Counted from the first letter of the stretch, positions 1 through 6,897 are shown. The stretch is DNA of 9,272 nucleotides from Deltaproteobacteria bacterium (GCA_011389755.1 JAABTR010000375.1:1-9272), one strand, 5' to 3'. The notes: generated from the letters alone by a model not told the origin. Numbers and translations: made by a program.

Positions 1-1
1 A

Positions 2-226
2 AGCCCGAACACGATAAAAAACTACGGTTACTTCTCGCCACAGCGGGTCGACATGCTCGTTCGCAAGATTCGCTCGGGCCGGGCCGTCGGTTTCAAAGAC
101 AACATGGCCCTTACGGGAATCCTCTCCACGCAAGCGTGGCATCACCACTTCGTCGCGGGTCACACGAGCATGGTCTCGAAAAGTGCGCAGGCCGCCGCAG
201 ATGAACATTTTCGCATGCGAAACTGA
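2..226 (+). CDS. Asparagine-synthase-like amidotransferase, C-terminal end (partial)
   Basis: This is the last 74 codons of a gene that begins upstream of the window; the frame is open from base 2 to a TGA at 224-226. The visible part carries the pattern that ends class-II glutamine-dependent asparagine synthases: GYFSP near residue 9, a helix with V/L spacing, a short basic loop, then a DNMALT...LSTQAW segment (residues 33-46) and HHHFV. In AsnB-type enzymes this region closes the C-terminal synthetase domain, which adenylates a carboxylate and amidates it with ammonia made by the N-terminal glutaminase domain. Neither the PP-loop nor the catalytic N-terminal Cys can be seen here, so activity is not testable. 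Its stop is followed at once by the carrier-protein gene, and AsnB homologues next to ACP and AMP-ligase genes are known from exosortase/exopolysaccharide loci. The family call is an inference from this short tail. Confidence 0.62.
   Translation, partial: SPNTIKNYGYFSPQRVDMLVRKIRSGRAVGFKDNMALTGILSTQAWHHHFVAGHTSMVSKSAQAAADEHFRMRN
209..222. repeat. 14-bp perfect palindrome at the end of the amidotransferase gene
   Basis: TTTCGCATGCGAAA reads identically on both strands. It lies in the last codons of the amidotransferase gene, 10 bases before the Shine-Dalgarno of the carrier-protein gene. Its right part, CGCATGCGAAA (212-222), recurs exactly at 8804-8814 in the intergenic region upstream of the deacetylase-like gene. 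It may be an RNA hairpin tuning translational coupling, a protein-binding site, or chance. Confidence 0.4.
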
Positions 227-232
227 TGAAAC

Positions 233-237
233 AGGAG
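233..237 (+). promoter_or_regulatory. Shine-Dalgarno deciding the ACP start
   Basis: AGGAG lies 9 bases before ATG 247. An in-frame ATG at 226 overlaps the previous stop but lies upstream of this site, so 247 is the better start. Confidence 0.7.
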
Positions 238-246
238 TCCAAACAA

Positions 247-489
247 ATGAGCATCGAGAAAAAAATCAGGACCTATATCTTGGAAAACTACCTCTTCACG
301 AGCAGCGACGATGCGTTGGAAAACAGCTCCTCATTCCTCGAAGAGGGGATCGTCGATTCCACAGGGATCATCGAGCTCATCTCGTTTCTGCAAAAGGAGT
401 TTTCCATCGCAGTCAAAGACGATGAGATGATCCCCGAGAACCTGGATTCGGTCAACAACATCGTCACCTACGTCGTCTCAAAGCGATGA
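247..489 (+). CDS. Acyl carrier protein
   Basis: An 80-residue acidic helical protein of normal length for a free-standing acyl carrier protein. The segment FLEEGIVDSTGIIELI (residues 30-45) matches the phosphopantetheine-binding helix-II motif. Ser38 in Asp-Ser-Thr is the expected attachment point for the 4'-phosphopantetheine arm, replacing the Asp-Ser-Leu of fatty-acid ACPs. The DSTG/EEGIVDS form is typical of carrier proteins dedicated to secondary or polysaccharide-linked acyl groups, not of AcpP. It sits between an amidotransferase and an AMP-forming ligase, which suggests that the ligase loads it and that the bound acyl group is then amidated or transferred to a sugar. The start at 247 is chosen for its Shine-Dalgarno; starting at 226 would add seven residues. 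Its stop overlaps a possible upstream ATG of the ligase at 486. Confidence 0.9.
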   Translation: MSIEKKIRTYILENYLFTSSDDALENSSSFLEEGIVDSTGIIELISFLQKEFSIAVKDDEMIPENLDSVNNIVTYVVSKR

Positions 490-494
490 CAAAC

Positions 495-499
495 GAGGA
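495..499 (+). promoter_or_regulatory. Shine-Dalgarno deciding the acyl-ligase start
   Basis: GAGGA ends 7 bases before ATG 507. The alternative ATG at 486 (overlapping the ACP stop as ATGA) has no comparable purine-rich site upstream. Confidence 0.55.
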
Positions 500-506
500 C
501 CCAGGC

Positions 507-2033
507 ATGACCTCGACGCTTACGCATCTGTTGCAAAACTCGGCAGGGCGTTTCGAAAGCAAGGAGGCTCTGACCGACAAGGACCGCAGATTCACCTATG
601 GTCAGCTGTGGACCGATGTGGTCAAGACCGCCCGCCTGCTTCGGGACCGAGGCCTCGAGCGCGGCGAGCGGGCCGGGATATTGATAGAGAACTCCCGGGA
701 ATACATCGTGGCGTATTACGGAATCCTGCTCGCCGGAGGCGTGGTCGTGGCCATGAACGTCCAAGCCAAAGCGCGCAACATCGCGGCCTGCCTGACGCAC
801 TGCGAGGCGCGTCTTCTCCTCGCGGACGGCCGCCACAAAGAGCTTCGGGCGCTCATGGAGAGACTCTCGGGCCGGCTCCGGCTCGTAACCTTGAGGGATG
901 GAGGCCACCAAAATCTCCCCCCGCTTGCCGGAACCTGGGATCAGATTCAAAGCCAAAGCGCCGCTGAGCCGTCGCGATCGGAGCTGCCTCGCCCTGAGGA
1001 GCTCGCCTCGCTCATCTACACATCCGGGACAACAGGAGATCCCAAAGGGGTCATACTGACCCACGAAAACCTGCAAAAGAACCTCGAAGCCATCGTCTCC
1101 TACTTGGAGCTGACCGAGCGCGACAGCATCGTCAATGTCCTGCCGTTTCACTACTCTTACGGCAACTCAGTGCTGCACACCCACCTGGCCGTGGGAGGAC
1201 GCCTCGTGCTCGAGAACAGCATGATTTACCCCAGGCGGGTGCTCGAGCGGATCGACAATGAAAAAGTCACCGGTTTTTCCGGCGTCCCGTCGACGTTCGC
1301 GTTGCTCCTCGCCCGCTGCAAGCTCAGCGACTTCGACCTCAAATCGCTGCGCTACATGACCCAGGCGGGCGGCCCCATGCCGCCGGTCAACGTAAAGCGG
1401 CTGACCCGCGAGCTGCCCCATGTGCGCTTCTTCGTCATGTACGGGCAGACCGAGGCTTCGGCGCGTTTGGCGTACCTGCCCCCGGAGCGCCTCACCCAAA
1501 AACTCGGCTCGTGCGGTGTGCCGATCCCCGGAGTGGAGATAGAGGTCCGCGACGACCAAGGACACGTGGCGCCCCCCTTTGTCACCGGAGAGATCTACGC
1601 CCGGGGCAAGAACATCATGCGAGGGTACTGGAACAATGTGCAGGCCACGAGGCAGGCGCTCGTGGACGGCTGGCTCAAGACCGGGGATCTGGCCCACACC
1701 GACGAAGAGGGTTACCTGTTCATCGACGGCCGGGCCTCGGAGATGATCAAAAGTGGAGCTCACCGCATCAGCCCCAAGGAGATCGAGGAGGTCATCACCG
1801 AGCTGGACTGTGTCGCCGAGGTGGCCGCGGTGGGAGTCCACGATGATATCTTGGGACAAGTCGTAAAGGTCGTCGTCGTGCCCAAGCCCGGCAGGACCGT
1901 CGAACCTTCCCAGGTCCAAAAGCACTGCGCCAAGAACCTGGCGCTTTACAAGGTCCCCCGCAGCGTCGAAATCAGCGACGAGCTGCCAAAGACGTCTTCG
2001 GGGAAGATACGCAGATTCATGCTGGCCAACTAG
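507..2033 (+). CDS. AMP-forming acyl-CoA/acyl-ACP ligase
   Basis: A 508-residue member of the ANL (acyl-CoA synthetase / NRPS adenylation / luciferase) superfamily, at full family length. Such enzymes adenylate a carboxylic acid with ATP and pass it to a phosphopantetheine thiol. The core motifs are intact: the P-loop YTSGTTGDPKG (about 171-181), YGQTE (312-316), TGDL (392-395), then the hinge and GRASEMIKSGAHRISPKEIE region, and a C-terminal PKTSSGKIRR with the adenylation lysine at about Lys500. With a carrier protein immediately upstream, loading of that ACP (Ser38 arm) is more likely than making a free CoA ester. Overall form and length resemble the acyl ligases of exosortase-A-associated exopolysaccharide loci, though no exosortase is visible here. 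The start at 507 is preferred on Shine-Dalgarno grounds; ATG 486 would add seven residues and overlap the ACP stop. The substrate acid is unknown. Confidence 0.9.
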   Translation: MTSTLTHLLQNSAGRFESKEALTDKDRRFTYGQLWTDVVKTARLLRDRGLERGERAGILIENSREYIVAYYGILLAGGVVVAMNVQAKARNIAACLTHCEARLLLADGRHKELRALMERLSGRLRLVTLRDGGHQNLPPLAGTWDQIQSQSAAEPSRSELPRPEELASLIYTSGTTGDPKGVILTHENLQKNLEAIVSYLELTERDSIVNVLPFHYSYGNSVLHTHLAVGGRLVLENSMIYPRRVLERIDNEKVTGFSGVPSTFALLLARCKLSDFDLKSLRYMTQAGGPMPPVNVKRLTRELPHVRFFVMYGQTEASARLAYLPPERLTQKLGSCGVPIPGVEIEVRDDQGHVAPPFVTGEIYARGKNIMRGYWNNVQATRQALVDGWLKTGDLAHTDEEGYLFIDGRASEMIKSGAHRISPKEIEEVITELDCVAEVAAVGVHDDILGQVVKVVVVPKPGRTVEPSQVQKHCAKNLALYKVPRSVEISDELPKTSSGKIRRFMLAN

Positions 2034-2065
2034 CCTGCTTTCTCGGCGAAAGGACGTGCACAGAG

Positions 2066-3091
2066 ATGAACGACACGAACCGACTCCACGACGTCTTCAG
2101 GCTCGACTTCGAAGCCGAGGTCGACCGGATCGCAGCGGAGATCAGGCAGCAGCTTCGGACCACGCTGCGTCGTCGCGGCTTGGTGGTCGCCATCTCCGGC
2201 GGGGTTGACAGCGCGGTGTGCGCCGCTTTGAGCGTCGAGGCCGTGGGGCCCCGGCGGGTCTTCGGCCTTCTCTTGCCCGAGCGGGATTCATCGCCGAGAA
2301 GCCTTCAGCTGGGTCGCTCGCTGGTGGAGCAGCTAAACATAGATTTCGAGACCGTGGACATCGCCCCCACGCTGGACGCCATCGGCTGCTACACGTGGCG
2401 GGACGAGGCGATCCGGGCGGTCTTTCCCGAATACGACAGCGACTGGAAGAGCAAGATAACCATAACCGGCGGGACCCACGGCCGCTTCAACCACTTCCGG
2501 CTCGTCGTCACCGCGCCCGGCGGCGAAGTGAAGGAGAATCGCCTCGAGCACAAGGAGTACCTGCAGATCGTTGCAGCCACCAACTTCAAGCAGCGAATCC
2601 GCAAGACCATCGAATTCTTCCACGCGGACCGCCTGAACTATGCGGTGGTGGGAACGCCCAATCGGGTGGAGTACGATCAGGGGTTCTTCGTAAAAAACGG
2701 AGACGGCTCAGCCGACCTAAAGCCGATCGCCCACCTCTACAAGACCCAGGTCTACGCTCTGGCCAGGCACATGAGACTTCCCCAGGAGGTCGCGTCCGCG
2801 CTCCCGACCACCGACACCTACAGCATGCCCCAGGGGCAAGATGAATTCTATTACGCGCTGCCCTTCGACAAGATGGATCTCGCTTTGTGGTCCCACAACC
2901 ACAAAAAATCCCCGCAGCAGCTCGCGCAGCTCATCGACCTGAGCCACGAGCAGGCCGAGTCCGTCCTTCGAGACATCGACTCCAAACGCCAAACCACCGC
3001 CCCGCTCCACTGGCCTCCACTGCTCATCGAACCGGTGGAGGGGCCGCACACAAAACCGACGACCGCAAAAGAGCGCATCGCTTCGAACTAA
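2066..3091 (+). CDS. NAD(+)-synthase-like PP-loop ATPase with insertion
   Basis: A 341-residue protein of the NadE (ammonia-dependent NAD synthase) fold; canonical NadE has about 275 residues and makes NAD from deamido-NAD via an AMP intermediate. It keeps the PP-loop SGGVDS (44-49), a LLPERDSSP loop (68-76), NFKQRIR (173-179), GTPNRVE (196-202), GDGSADLKPI (212-221), YKTQV (225-229) and a late QGQDE (256-260). About 45 residues (roughly 125-168, with alternating hydrophobic positions such as NHFRLVVTA) lie between the first half and NFKQRIR where canonical enzymes have little, and a basic/proline-rich tail follows residue 305. There is no N-terminal glutaminase (nitrilase) domain, so ammonia must be free or come from a partner, possibly the upstream AsnB-like protein. 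An AAAGGA sits 11 bases before the ATG. It could be a housekeeping NadE, but the operon and insertion suggest a specialised amide-forming ligase acting on the polysaccharide or ACP substrate. Confidence 0.8.
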   Translation: MNDTNRLHDVFRLDFEAEVDRIAAEIRQQLRTTLRRRGLVVAISGGVDSAVCAALSVEAVGPRRVFGLLLPERDSSPRSLQLGRSLVEQLNIDFETVDIAPTLDAIGCYTWRDEAIRAVFPEYDSDWKSKITITGGTHGRFNHFRLVVTAPGGEVKENRLEHKEYLQIVAATNFKQRIRKTIEFFHADRLNYAVVGTPNRVEYDQGFFVKNGDGSADLKPIAHLYKTQVYALARHMRLPQEVASALPTTDTYSMPQGQDEFYYALPFDKMDLALWSHNHKKSPQQLAQLIDLSHEQAESVLRDIDSKRQTTAPLHWPPLLIEPVEGPHTKPTTAKERIASN

Positions 3092-3108
3092 AAACGAGAA
3101 CAAACGCC

Positions 3109-3867
3109 ATGAACACGCTTTTGCGAACTTTAAAAAAATCGAACTCTCCTTGGATAGCCCCGCTCAGGAGAGCGGCCAAGCGCGCCGTGCGCAGCGAAGT
3201 TCCCTACATCTTTGGCGCCCACGACTTTCTTTATCGAGCTCACATGCTCGCGCTGACCGGACGCAGGCAAATCGAACGAGCCGCCTACTACCAACCGCTT
3301 TTTCGCAGCCAGTGCGCCTCCTGCGGTCCACGCTTGTCCATCATTCACTCGGGCCAAGGCATGCCCTGGATCATCGGAGGGATCGACCTTCACCTGGGCC
3401 GGGAGGTATCCATTCACGACAAGACCACCATCGTCGGGTTGACCCACGGCCTGGACCCATCTTTGCGGATCGGGGACCGAACCGACATCTCGAGGCCCGT
3501 CTCTTTTTTTATCGGTCAAAGGATTGAGATCGGCAAAGAATGCCTGATAGCCAGCGAATTCATCTCCGACAATTCCGGCCACCGACTGCACTACAAATCG
3601 CGCGCCGCCCTGCCGGTCTCGAAGGAACAAATCGGCCGCGTGGAGATCGGGGACTACGTCTGGACGGGGTTCAACTCGCTCATCGTGGGCAACGTCCGGA
3701 TCGGCACCGGCGCGGTCATCGGCGCGGGGTGCGTGGTGACCCGCGACGTTCCTCCTTTTTGTGTCGCGGCGGGCAACCCGGCTCGCATCGTCAAGAAGCT
3801 TGAGATACCCGATGAGCTGCGGGGATCGCTCGATCCGCAGATGATTGATCTCTACGAACGCAACTGA
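3109..3867 (+). CDS. Hexapeptide-repeat (left-handed beta-helix) acyltransferase
   Basis: A 252-residue protein with a basic helical N-terminus (1-60) followed by irregular hexapeptide repeats of left-handed beta-helix acyltransferases. The clearest are VEIGDYVWTGFNSLIVGNVRI (starting about 178), IGTGAVIGAGCVVTRDVPP, and the closing AGNPARIV (221-228) that ends the CysE/WbbJ/maltose-acetyltransferase-like coil. The EFISDNSGHRLHY segment (150-161) offers His158 as the likely catalytic base. These enzymes move acetyl or other acyl groups from CoA or ACP to sugar hydroxyl or amino groups. The gene begins 17 bases after the NadE-like stop with only a weak purine-rich site (GAGAA); the frame is open further upstream, overlapping the previous gene, but ATG 3109 fits the operon. 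Given the ACP and ligase upstream, the donor could be an unusual acyl-ACP; this is inference. Confidence 0.82.
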   Translation: MNTLLRTLKKSNSPWIAPLRRAAKRAVRSEVPYIFGAHDFLYRAHMLALTGRRQIERAAYYQPLFRSQCASCGPRLSIIHSGQGMPWIIGGIDLHLGREVSIHDKTTIVGLTHGLDPSLRIGDRTDISRPVSFFIGQRIEIGKECLIASEFISDNSGHRLHYKSRAALPVSKEQIGRVEIGDYVWTGFNSLIVGNVRIGTGAVIGAGCVVTRDVPPFCVAAGNPARIVKKLEIPDELRGSLDPQMIDLYERN

Positions 3868-3896
3868 AAAAAAAACGCCCAACTGAAAGAAACAAA

Positions 3897-5027
3897 ATGT
3901 TTTCAGCCGCCGCAAAAAAGAAGACGCACACTGGGCCGAAGAGCCGCCCCGTCGTGCTCATCCACGAAGGCGCCCCCGGGTTCGGCGGATCGGCCACGAG
4001 CCTCGCGGCCCTGGTCCCCGAGCTCGAAAATGCCGGGTTCGAGGTGCGCATCGCAGCGGTGCGCGAAGACGGCTGGGACCGCATGGGCCTTGCCGACAAG
4101 ACCGACTTCATCCGCTCCAAGCACTGGGACGCCTACCACGGTCTGCGTTTTTTTGGACGAGAGGCGCTGCGGTCCGGGGAGCTTCGCGCCATCGCTTCCA
4201 AACACCGCGCGAGCGTCATCTTGGGAAACAACACCCCGATGACGAACCTCGCCGCGTACTGGGCCGCCGGTTCACTCAGCATCCCCATGATCCAGTACAT
4301 TCGGGGCACGTTCTTCCCATCCCGGCTCAATCGCTGGGCGCTCGACCAAGCTCGGGCCATCTTCTTGGTGGGCGACGAAGCCGAACGCCTCGTCAAGGGC
4401 CTGCACCTTAAAAAACAGCCGCCCATGATGCAAATCAAGGAGGGGCTCTCAAAGAACCAGTGGCCCTCGCCTCGAGGGCCCGAGGCTCGAGGTTGGCTCT
4501 GGGCGTCGGCGTTGGCGGCGTGGAAAGGCCTGCCCATGCTCACGAGCGCCTATGAAGAGCTGCGCTCCGAGCAGGGGGCGCTGCCGCCTCTGCACATCTG
4601 CTACGCCGGCTTCGAAGGCACGGACGGCGACGCCGGCGCCCTGCCCGACACGGTTCCGCCCGGAGTGACCCTCAGGCACAACCCGCCCGATCTCGACGAC
4701 ATCAGAGCCGGCTGCCGAGCTTACTTCCACACCTCCTTGCGACCCGAGCCCTTTGGTCGCAGCATCCTCGAGGCGATGGCCGCCGGGCTGTGCCCCGTGG
4801 TCCCTGACGAAGGCGGCGGCGCGCTCTTGGTCCGCCACGAGGAGAACGGACTCGTCTACCCGGCGCGGTCAAAAGAGGGGCTCAAAGAAGCGATGCGCGC
4901 CCTGCTCGAGGACCCCCACCTGGCGGATCGCCTCGGCGGCGCCGCCGCGAAATCCGCCCTCGCCTACAGGGCGAGCCAGGCTTTTGGCCCGGTCATCAAA
5001 ACGCTGAGCACCATCAGGAGGCCTTAG
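3897..5027 (+). CDS. GT4-type (GT-B fold) glycosyltransferase
   Basis: A 376-residue cytoplasmic or membrane-associated glycosyltransferase. The N-terminal half begins with a lysine-rich leader, then a beta-strand VVLIHEG and a glycine-rich GFGGSATSL loop (28-36), as in GT4 enzymes where it contacts the acceptor or donor phosphate. The C-terminal nucleotide-sugar domain carries a WKGL segment (209-212) in the usual 'KG' position and EPFGRSILE (284-292), the EX7E motif that binds the donor sugar in retaining GT4 enzymes. It is followed by AMAAGLCPVVPDEGGG and ENGLVYPA, the classic C-terminal signature. No transmembrane helix is evident. It lies 29 bases after the acyltransferase stop, with AAAGAAA as a weak ribosome site. 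The donor and linkage cannot be told from sequence. It probably adds a hexose or N-acetylhexosamine during repeat-unit or glycan-chain assembly. Confidence 0.88.
   Translation: MFSAAAKKKTHTGPKSRPVVLIHEGAPGFGGSATSLAALVPELENAGFEVRIAAVREDGWDRMGLADKTDFIRSKHWDAYHGLRFFGREALRSGELRAIASKHRASVILGNNTPMTNLAAYWAAGSLSIPMIQYIRGTFFPSRLNRWALDQARAIFLVGDEAERLVKGLHLKKQPPMMQIKEGLSKNQWPSPRGPEARGWLWASALAAWKGLPMLTSAYEELRSEQGALPPLHICYAGFEGTDGDAGALPDTVPPGVTLRHNPPDLDDIRAGCRAYFHTSLRPEPFGRSILEAMAAGLCPVVPDEGGGALLVRHEENGLVYPARSKEGLKEAMRALLEDPHLADRLGGAAAKSALAYRASQAFGPVIKTLSTIRRP
5016..5021 (+). promoter_or_regulatory. Strong Shine-Dalgarno inside the end of the GT4 gene
   Basis: AGGAGG ends 9 bases before ATG 5031 and overlaps the last codons of the preceding glycosyltransferase, as expected for translational coupling. 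Confidence 0.75.
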
Positions 5028-5030
5028 CCG

Positions 5031-6269
5031 ATGGGTCTTTACGAAAAGCTCGAGCACCTGCAAAGGCACCCCGATCTGGCCGGAAAACTCGCCATCTTCG
5101 GTGCCGGCCTCACAGCTTCGAAGCTGCGGGGCAAAAAGAGCGTGATCTTCCAGTGCGACGCGGCCGGGCACTACCCGTACCTGGAGCCTTACCGCAAAAA
5201 AATCGAAGCGCGCGGCGACCTCGATCTGTACTGGACCGGAAGCGCCGAGGGCGACGATGTCTTCGCTTTCCTCCGCGCCCAAGGCATCCCCCAAAAAAAA
5301 ATAATCCACGACATCGCCCTTGTGCGCCTGCTGCCTTTTGACGTCTACGTCTCGCCGACCTCGTGGGGGAATGTGTTCCCCAAGGCGCCCACCTGCGAGA
5401 AGGTTCAGATATTTCACACGCTGGCCGACAAGAACATCCAGTACGGCGACAACCTCCTCAAGTTCGACGTCCTGTTTTTGCCAGGGCCTTTTCACGGCGA
5501 GCTCTTGGAGCGCTATGTCTTTTCGAAACACCCCCGCGCGCGAAGCGAGATTCAAACCTACGAGGTCGGATTCGCGAAGATCGACAGCCTTGTCGAGAAC
5601 GAGCACGACATCGACTCCATCAAGGCCGGGCTCGGGATCGATCCCGCCAGCCCAAAACCGATCGTCGTGTACGCTCCCAACTGGGAGAAGACCTCCGCGC
5701 TGCACCGTTACGGCCGCTTCGCCATCGACGCGCTGTCGAAGATGGACGTCGAGGTGATCGTCAAGCTGCACTACATGTCTTTGTTCCCGCCCGAAAACGA
5801 ACGCGCCACCGGCGGAGTCGATTGGAACGCCATGCTGGCCGAGCTGGAAGGGCGCCCCAACGTGCACGTGGTGAGAGATCAGAGCATCGACCCCTACTTC
5901 GCCCTCGCGGACGTGCTGGTCACAGATTACGGGGGCGCGGCCTTGGAGTTCATCAGCACGCTGAGGCCCGCCGTCTACTTGGACTGCCCCGATTTTTTTG
6001 CCGAGCGCGGAGCCGACATCATCGACTACTGGTCTCGGGACACGGGCTACGTCGTCGACTCGGTGCAGGAGATGACCCGCGCCGTCCGCCTCGCCTTGAC
6101 CGAAGATGACGGGAAAAAAGAGCTGCGCGAGAAGCTGCGCAGCCGCCTGATATTCAACCCAGGGCGCGCCGCACAGGTGGGCACAGACATCATCGCGACG
6201 CAGCTCGGGAGGCTCGACAAAAACCGCATCGCGAGAGCAATTATGGACGCCCTGCCGAGAGGACAATGA
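5031..6269 (+). CDS. CDP-glycerol glycerophosphotransferase family protein (TagB/TagF-like)
   Basis: A 412-residue GT-B protein resembling the CDP-glycerol/ribitol poly(glycerophosphate) transferase family that builds teichoic acids and some capsules. Recognisable elements are FHTLADK (129-135), VVYAPNWEKTS (212-222, equivalent to the 'APTW' motif), VIVKLHY (242-248, equivalent to 'liklHP'), DQSIDPYFALADVLVTDYGG (283-302) and PAVYLDCPDFF (313-323). The usual Asp-Tyr-Ser-Ser is Asp-Tyr-Gly-Gly here, a variation in the phosphate-binding loop. The length matches single-domain family members. In Gram-negative genomes such proteins occur in capsule and O-antigen clusters and may move glycerol phosphate or a related phospho-unit, so the exact donor is open. 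An A9 run (5293-5301) lies in codons 88-91. The stop overlaps the next start as ATGA. The product could alternatively be a glycosyltransferase of the same fold without CDP-glycerol specificity. Confidence 0.8.
   Translation: MGLYEKLEHLQRHPDLAGKLAIFGAGLTASKLRGKKSVIFQCDAAGHYPYLEPYRKKIEARGDLDLYWTGSAEGDDVFAFLRAQGIPQKKIIHDIALVRLLPFDVYVSPTSWGNVFPKAPTCEKVQIFHTLADKNIQYGDNLLKFDVLFLPGPFHGELLERYVFSKHPRARSEIQTYEVGFAKIDSLVENEHDIDSIKAGLGIDPASPKPIVVYAPNWEKTSALHRYGRFAIDALSKMDVEVIVKLHYMSLFPPENERATGGVDWNAMLAELEGRPNVHVVRDQSIDPYFALADVLVTDYGGAALEFISTLRPAVYLDCPDFFAERGADIIDYWSRDTGYVVDSVQEMTRAVRLALTEDDGKKELREKLRSRLIFNPGRAAQVGTDIIATQLGRLDKNRIARAIMDALPRGQ
5293..5301 (+). repeat. A9 homopolymer within the glycerophosphotransferase gene
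   Basis: Five C (5288-5292) then nine A encode Pro-Gln-Lys-Lys-Ile. Runs of this length in surface-glycan genes can slip during replication or transcription. The neighbouring frame, open from 5153, closes at 5341, so a slip would truncate the protein shortly after the tract. Confidence 0.5.
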
Positions 6270-6892
6270 TGATCTCTAAGCTCCTCGACAAAGCCAAGTA
6301 CGAGCTCGCCTGTGCGTGGCTCGAGGTCTCTGGCCGCCTGCCCGATCACGAAGTGACACGCCGCCTCGATGAGCGCATGAAGATGGCGCGCCTCTACAGG
6401 GAGGACATCACGGTCTGGCGGGTGCACCTGGCCCGCAAGATGGGCGCCCGCGTGGGAGAGGGCTGCCGTTTCTTCTCGCTCAACATGTTCTCCGAGCCCT
6501 ACCTCATCACCATCGGGAACAACGTGCTCGTCTCGGGAAATGTCGTGTTTTTGACCCACGACGGCACCGTGAGGCTGTGGCGCGGCGAAGATCCCCTGCT
6601 CTACAACGCCTTTGGGACCATCGAGATCGGCGACAACTGCTTCATCGGAATGAACGCCGTCATCAACCGGAACGTGAAGATCGGCGACAACTGCGTCATC
6701 GGATCGGGCGCGGTGGTGCGCGACGACATCCCAGACAACTCGGTGGTGGCGGGCAACCCGGCCAAGGTCATCTTTAAAACCTCCATGGTCAAAAAACTTC
6801 TCTTGAGCAGCAAAGACACCGTCCGCGCCGATTTCTCGTGCGACGAAGAAAAACGCGCCTTCCTCGAGCGGTACTACAACATCGTCTCGTGA
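6266..6892 (+). CDS. Hexapeptide-repeat acyltransferase (WbbJ/Maa-like)
   Basis: A 208-residue left-handed beta-helix acyltransferase. The N-terminal ~60 residues are helical. The repeats follow: YLITIGNNVLVSGNVVFLTH (79-98), TIEIGDNCFIGMNAVINRNV (118-137), KIGDNCVIGSGAVVRDDIPDN, then the closing VVAGNPAKVIFK (160-171). His98 in FLTHDG is in the position of the catalytic histidine of the maltose/galactoside acetyltransferase group. The likely reaction is acetyl (or other acyl) transfer to a sugar of the polysaccharide. The ATG at 6266 overlaps the preceding TGA, but GAGAGGA at 6257-6263 is only 2 bases away from it; the next codon, ATG 6269, sits at 5 bases and may be the real start, making 207 residues. 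This is the last gene of the rightward operon, and it is followed by a converging kinase gene. Confidence 0.85.
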   Translation: MMISKLLDKAKYELACAWLEVSGRLPDHEVTRRLDERMKMARLYREDITVWRVHLARKMGARVGEGCRFFSLNMFSEPYLITIGNNVLVSGNVVFLTHDGTVRLWRGEDPLLYNAFGTIEIGDNCFIGMNAVINRNVKIGDNCVIGSGAVVRDDIPDNSVVAGNPAKVIFKTSMVKKLLLSSKDTVRADFSCDEEKRAFLERYYNIVS

Positions 6893-6897
6893 CAAGG

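Noticed and set aside
183..425. 80-codon plus-strand open frame overlapping the ACP gene in another frame
   Set aside because: Arg/His-rich product without a ribosome site; the ACP frame has the diagnostic phosphopantetheine motif.
4869..6266. 465-codon open frame on the minus strand opposite the glycerophosphotransferase gene
   Set aside because: A shadow of GC-rich codon usage: the plus-strand protein has clear family motifs, while the antisense product has none and no ribosome site was evident.
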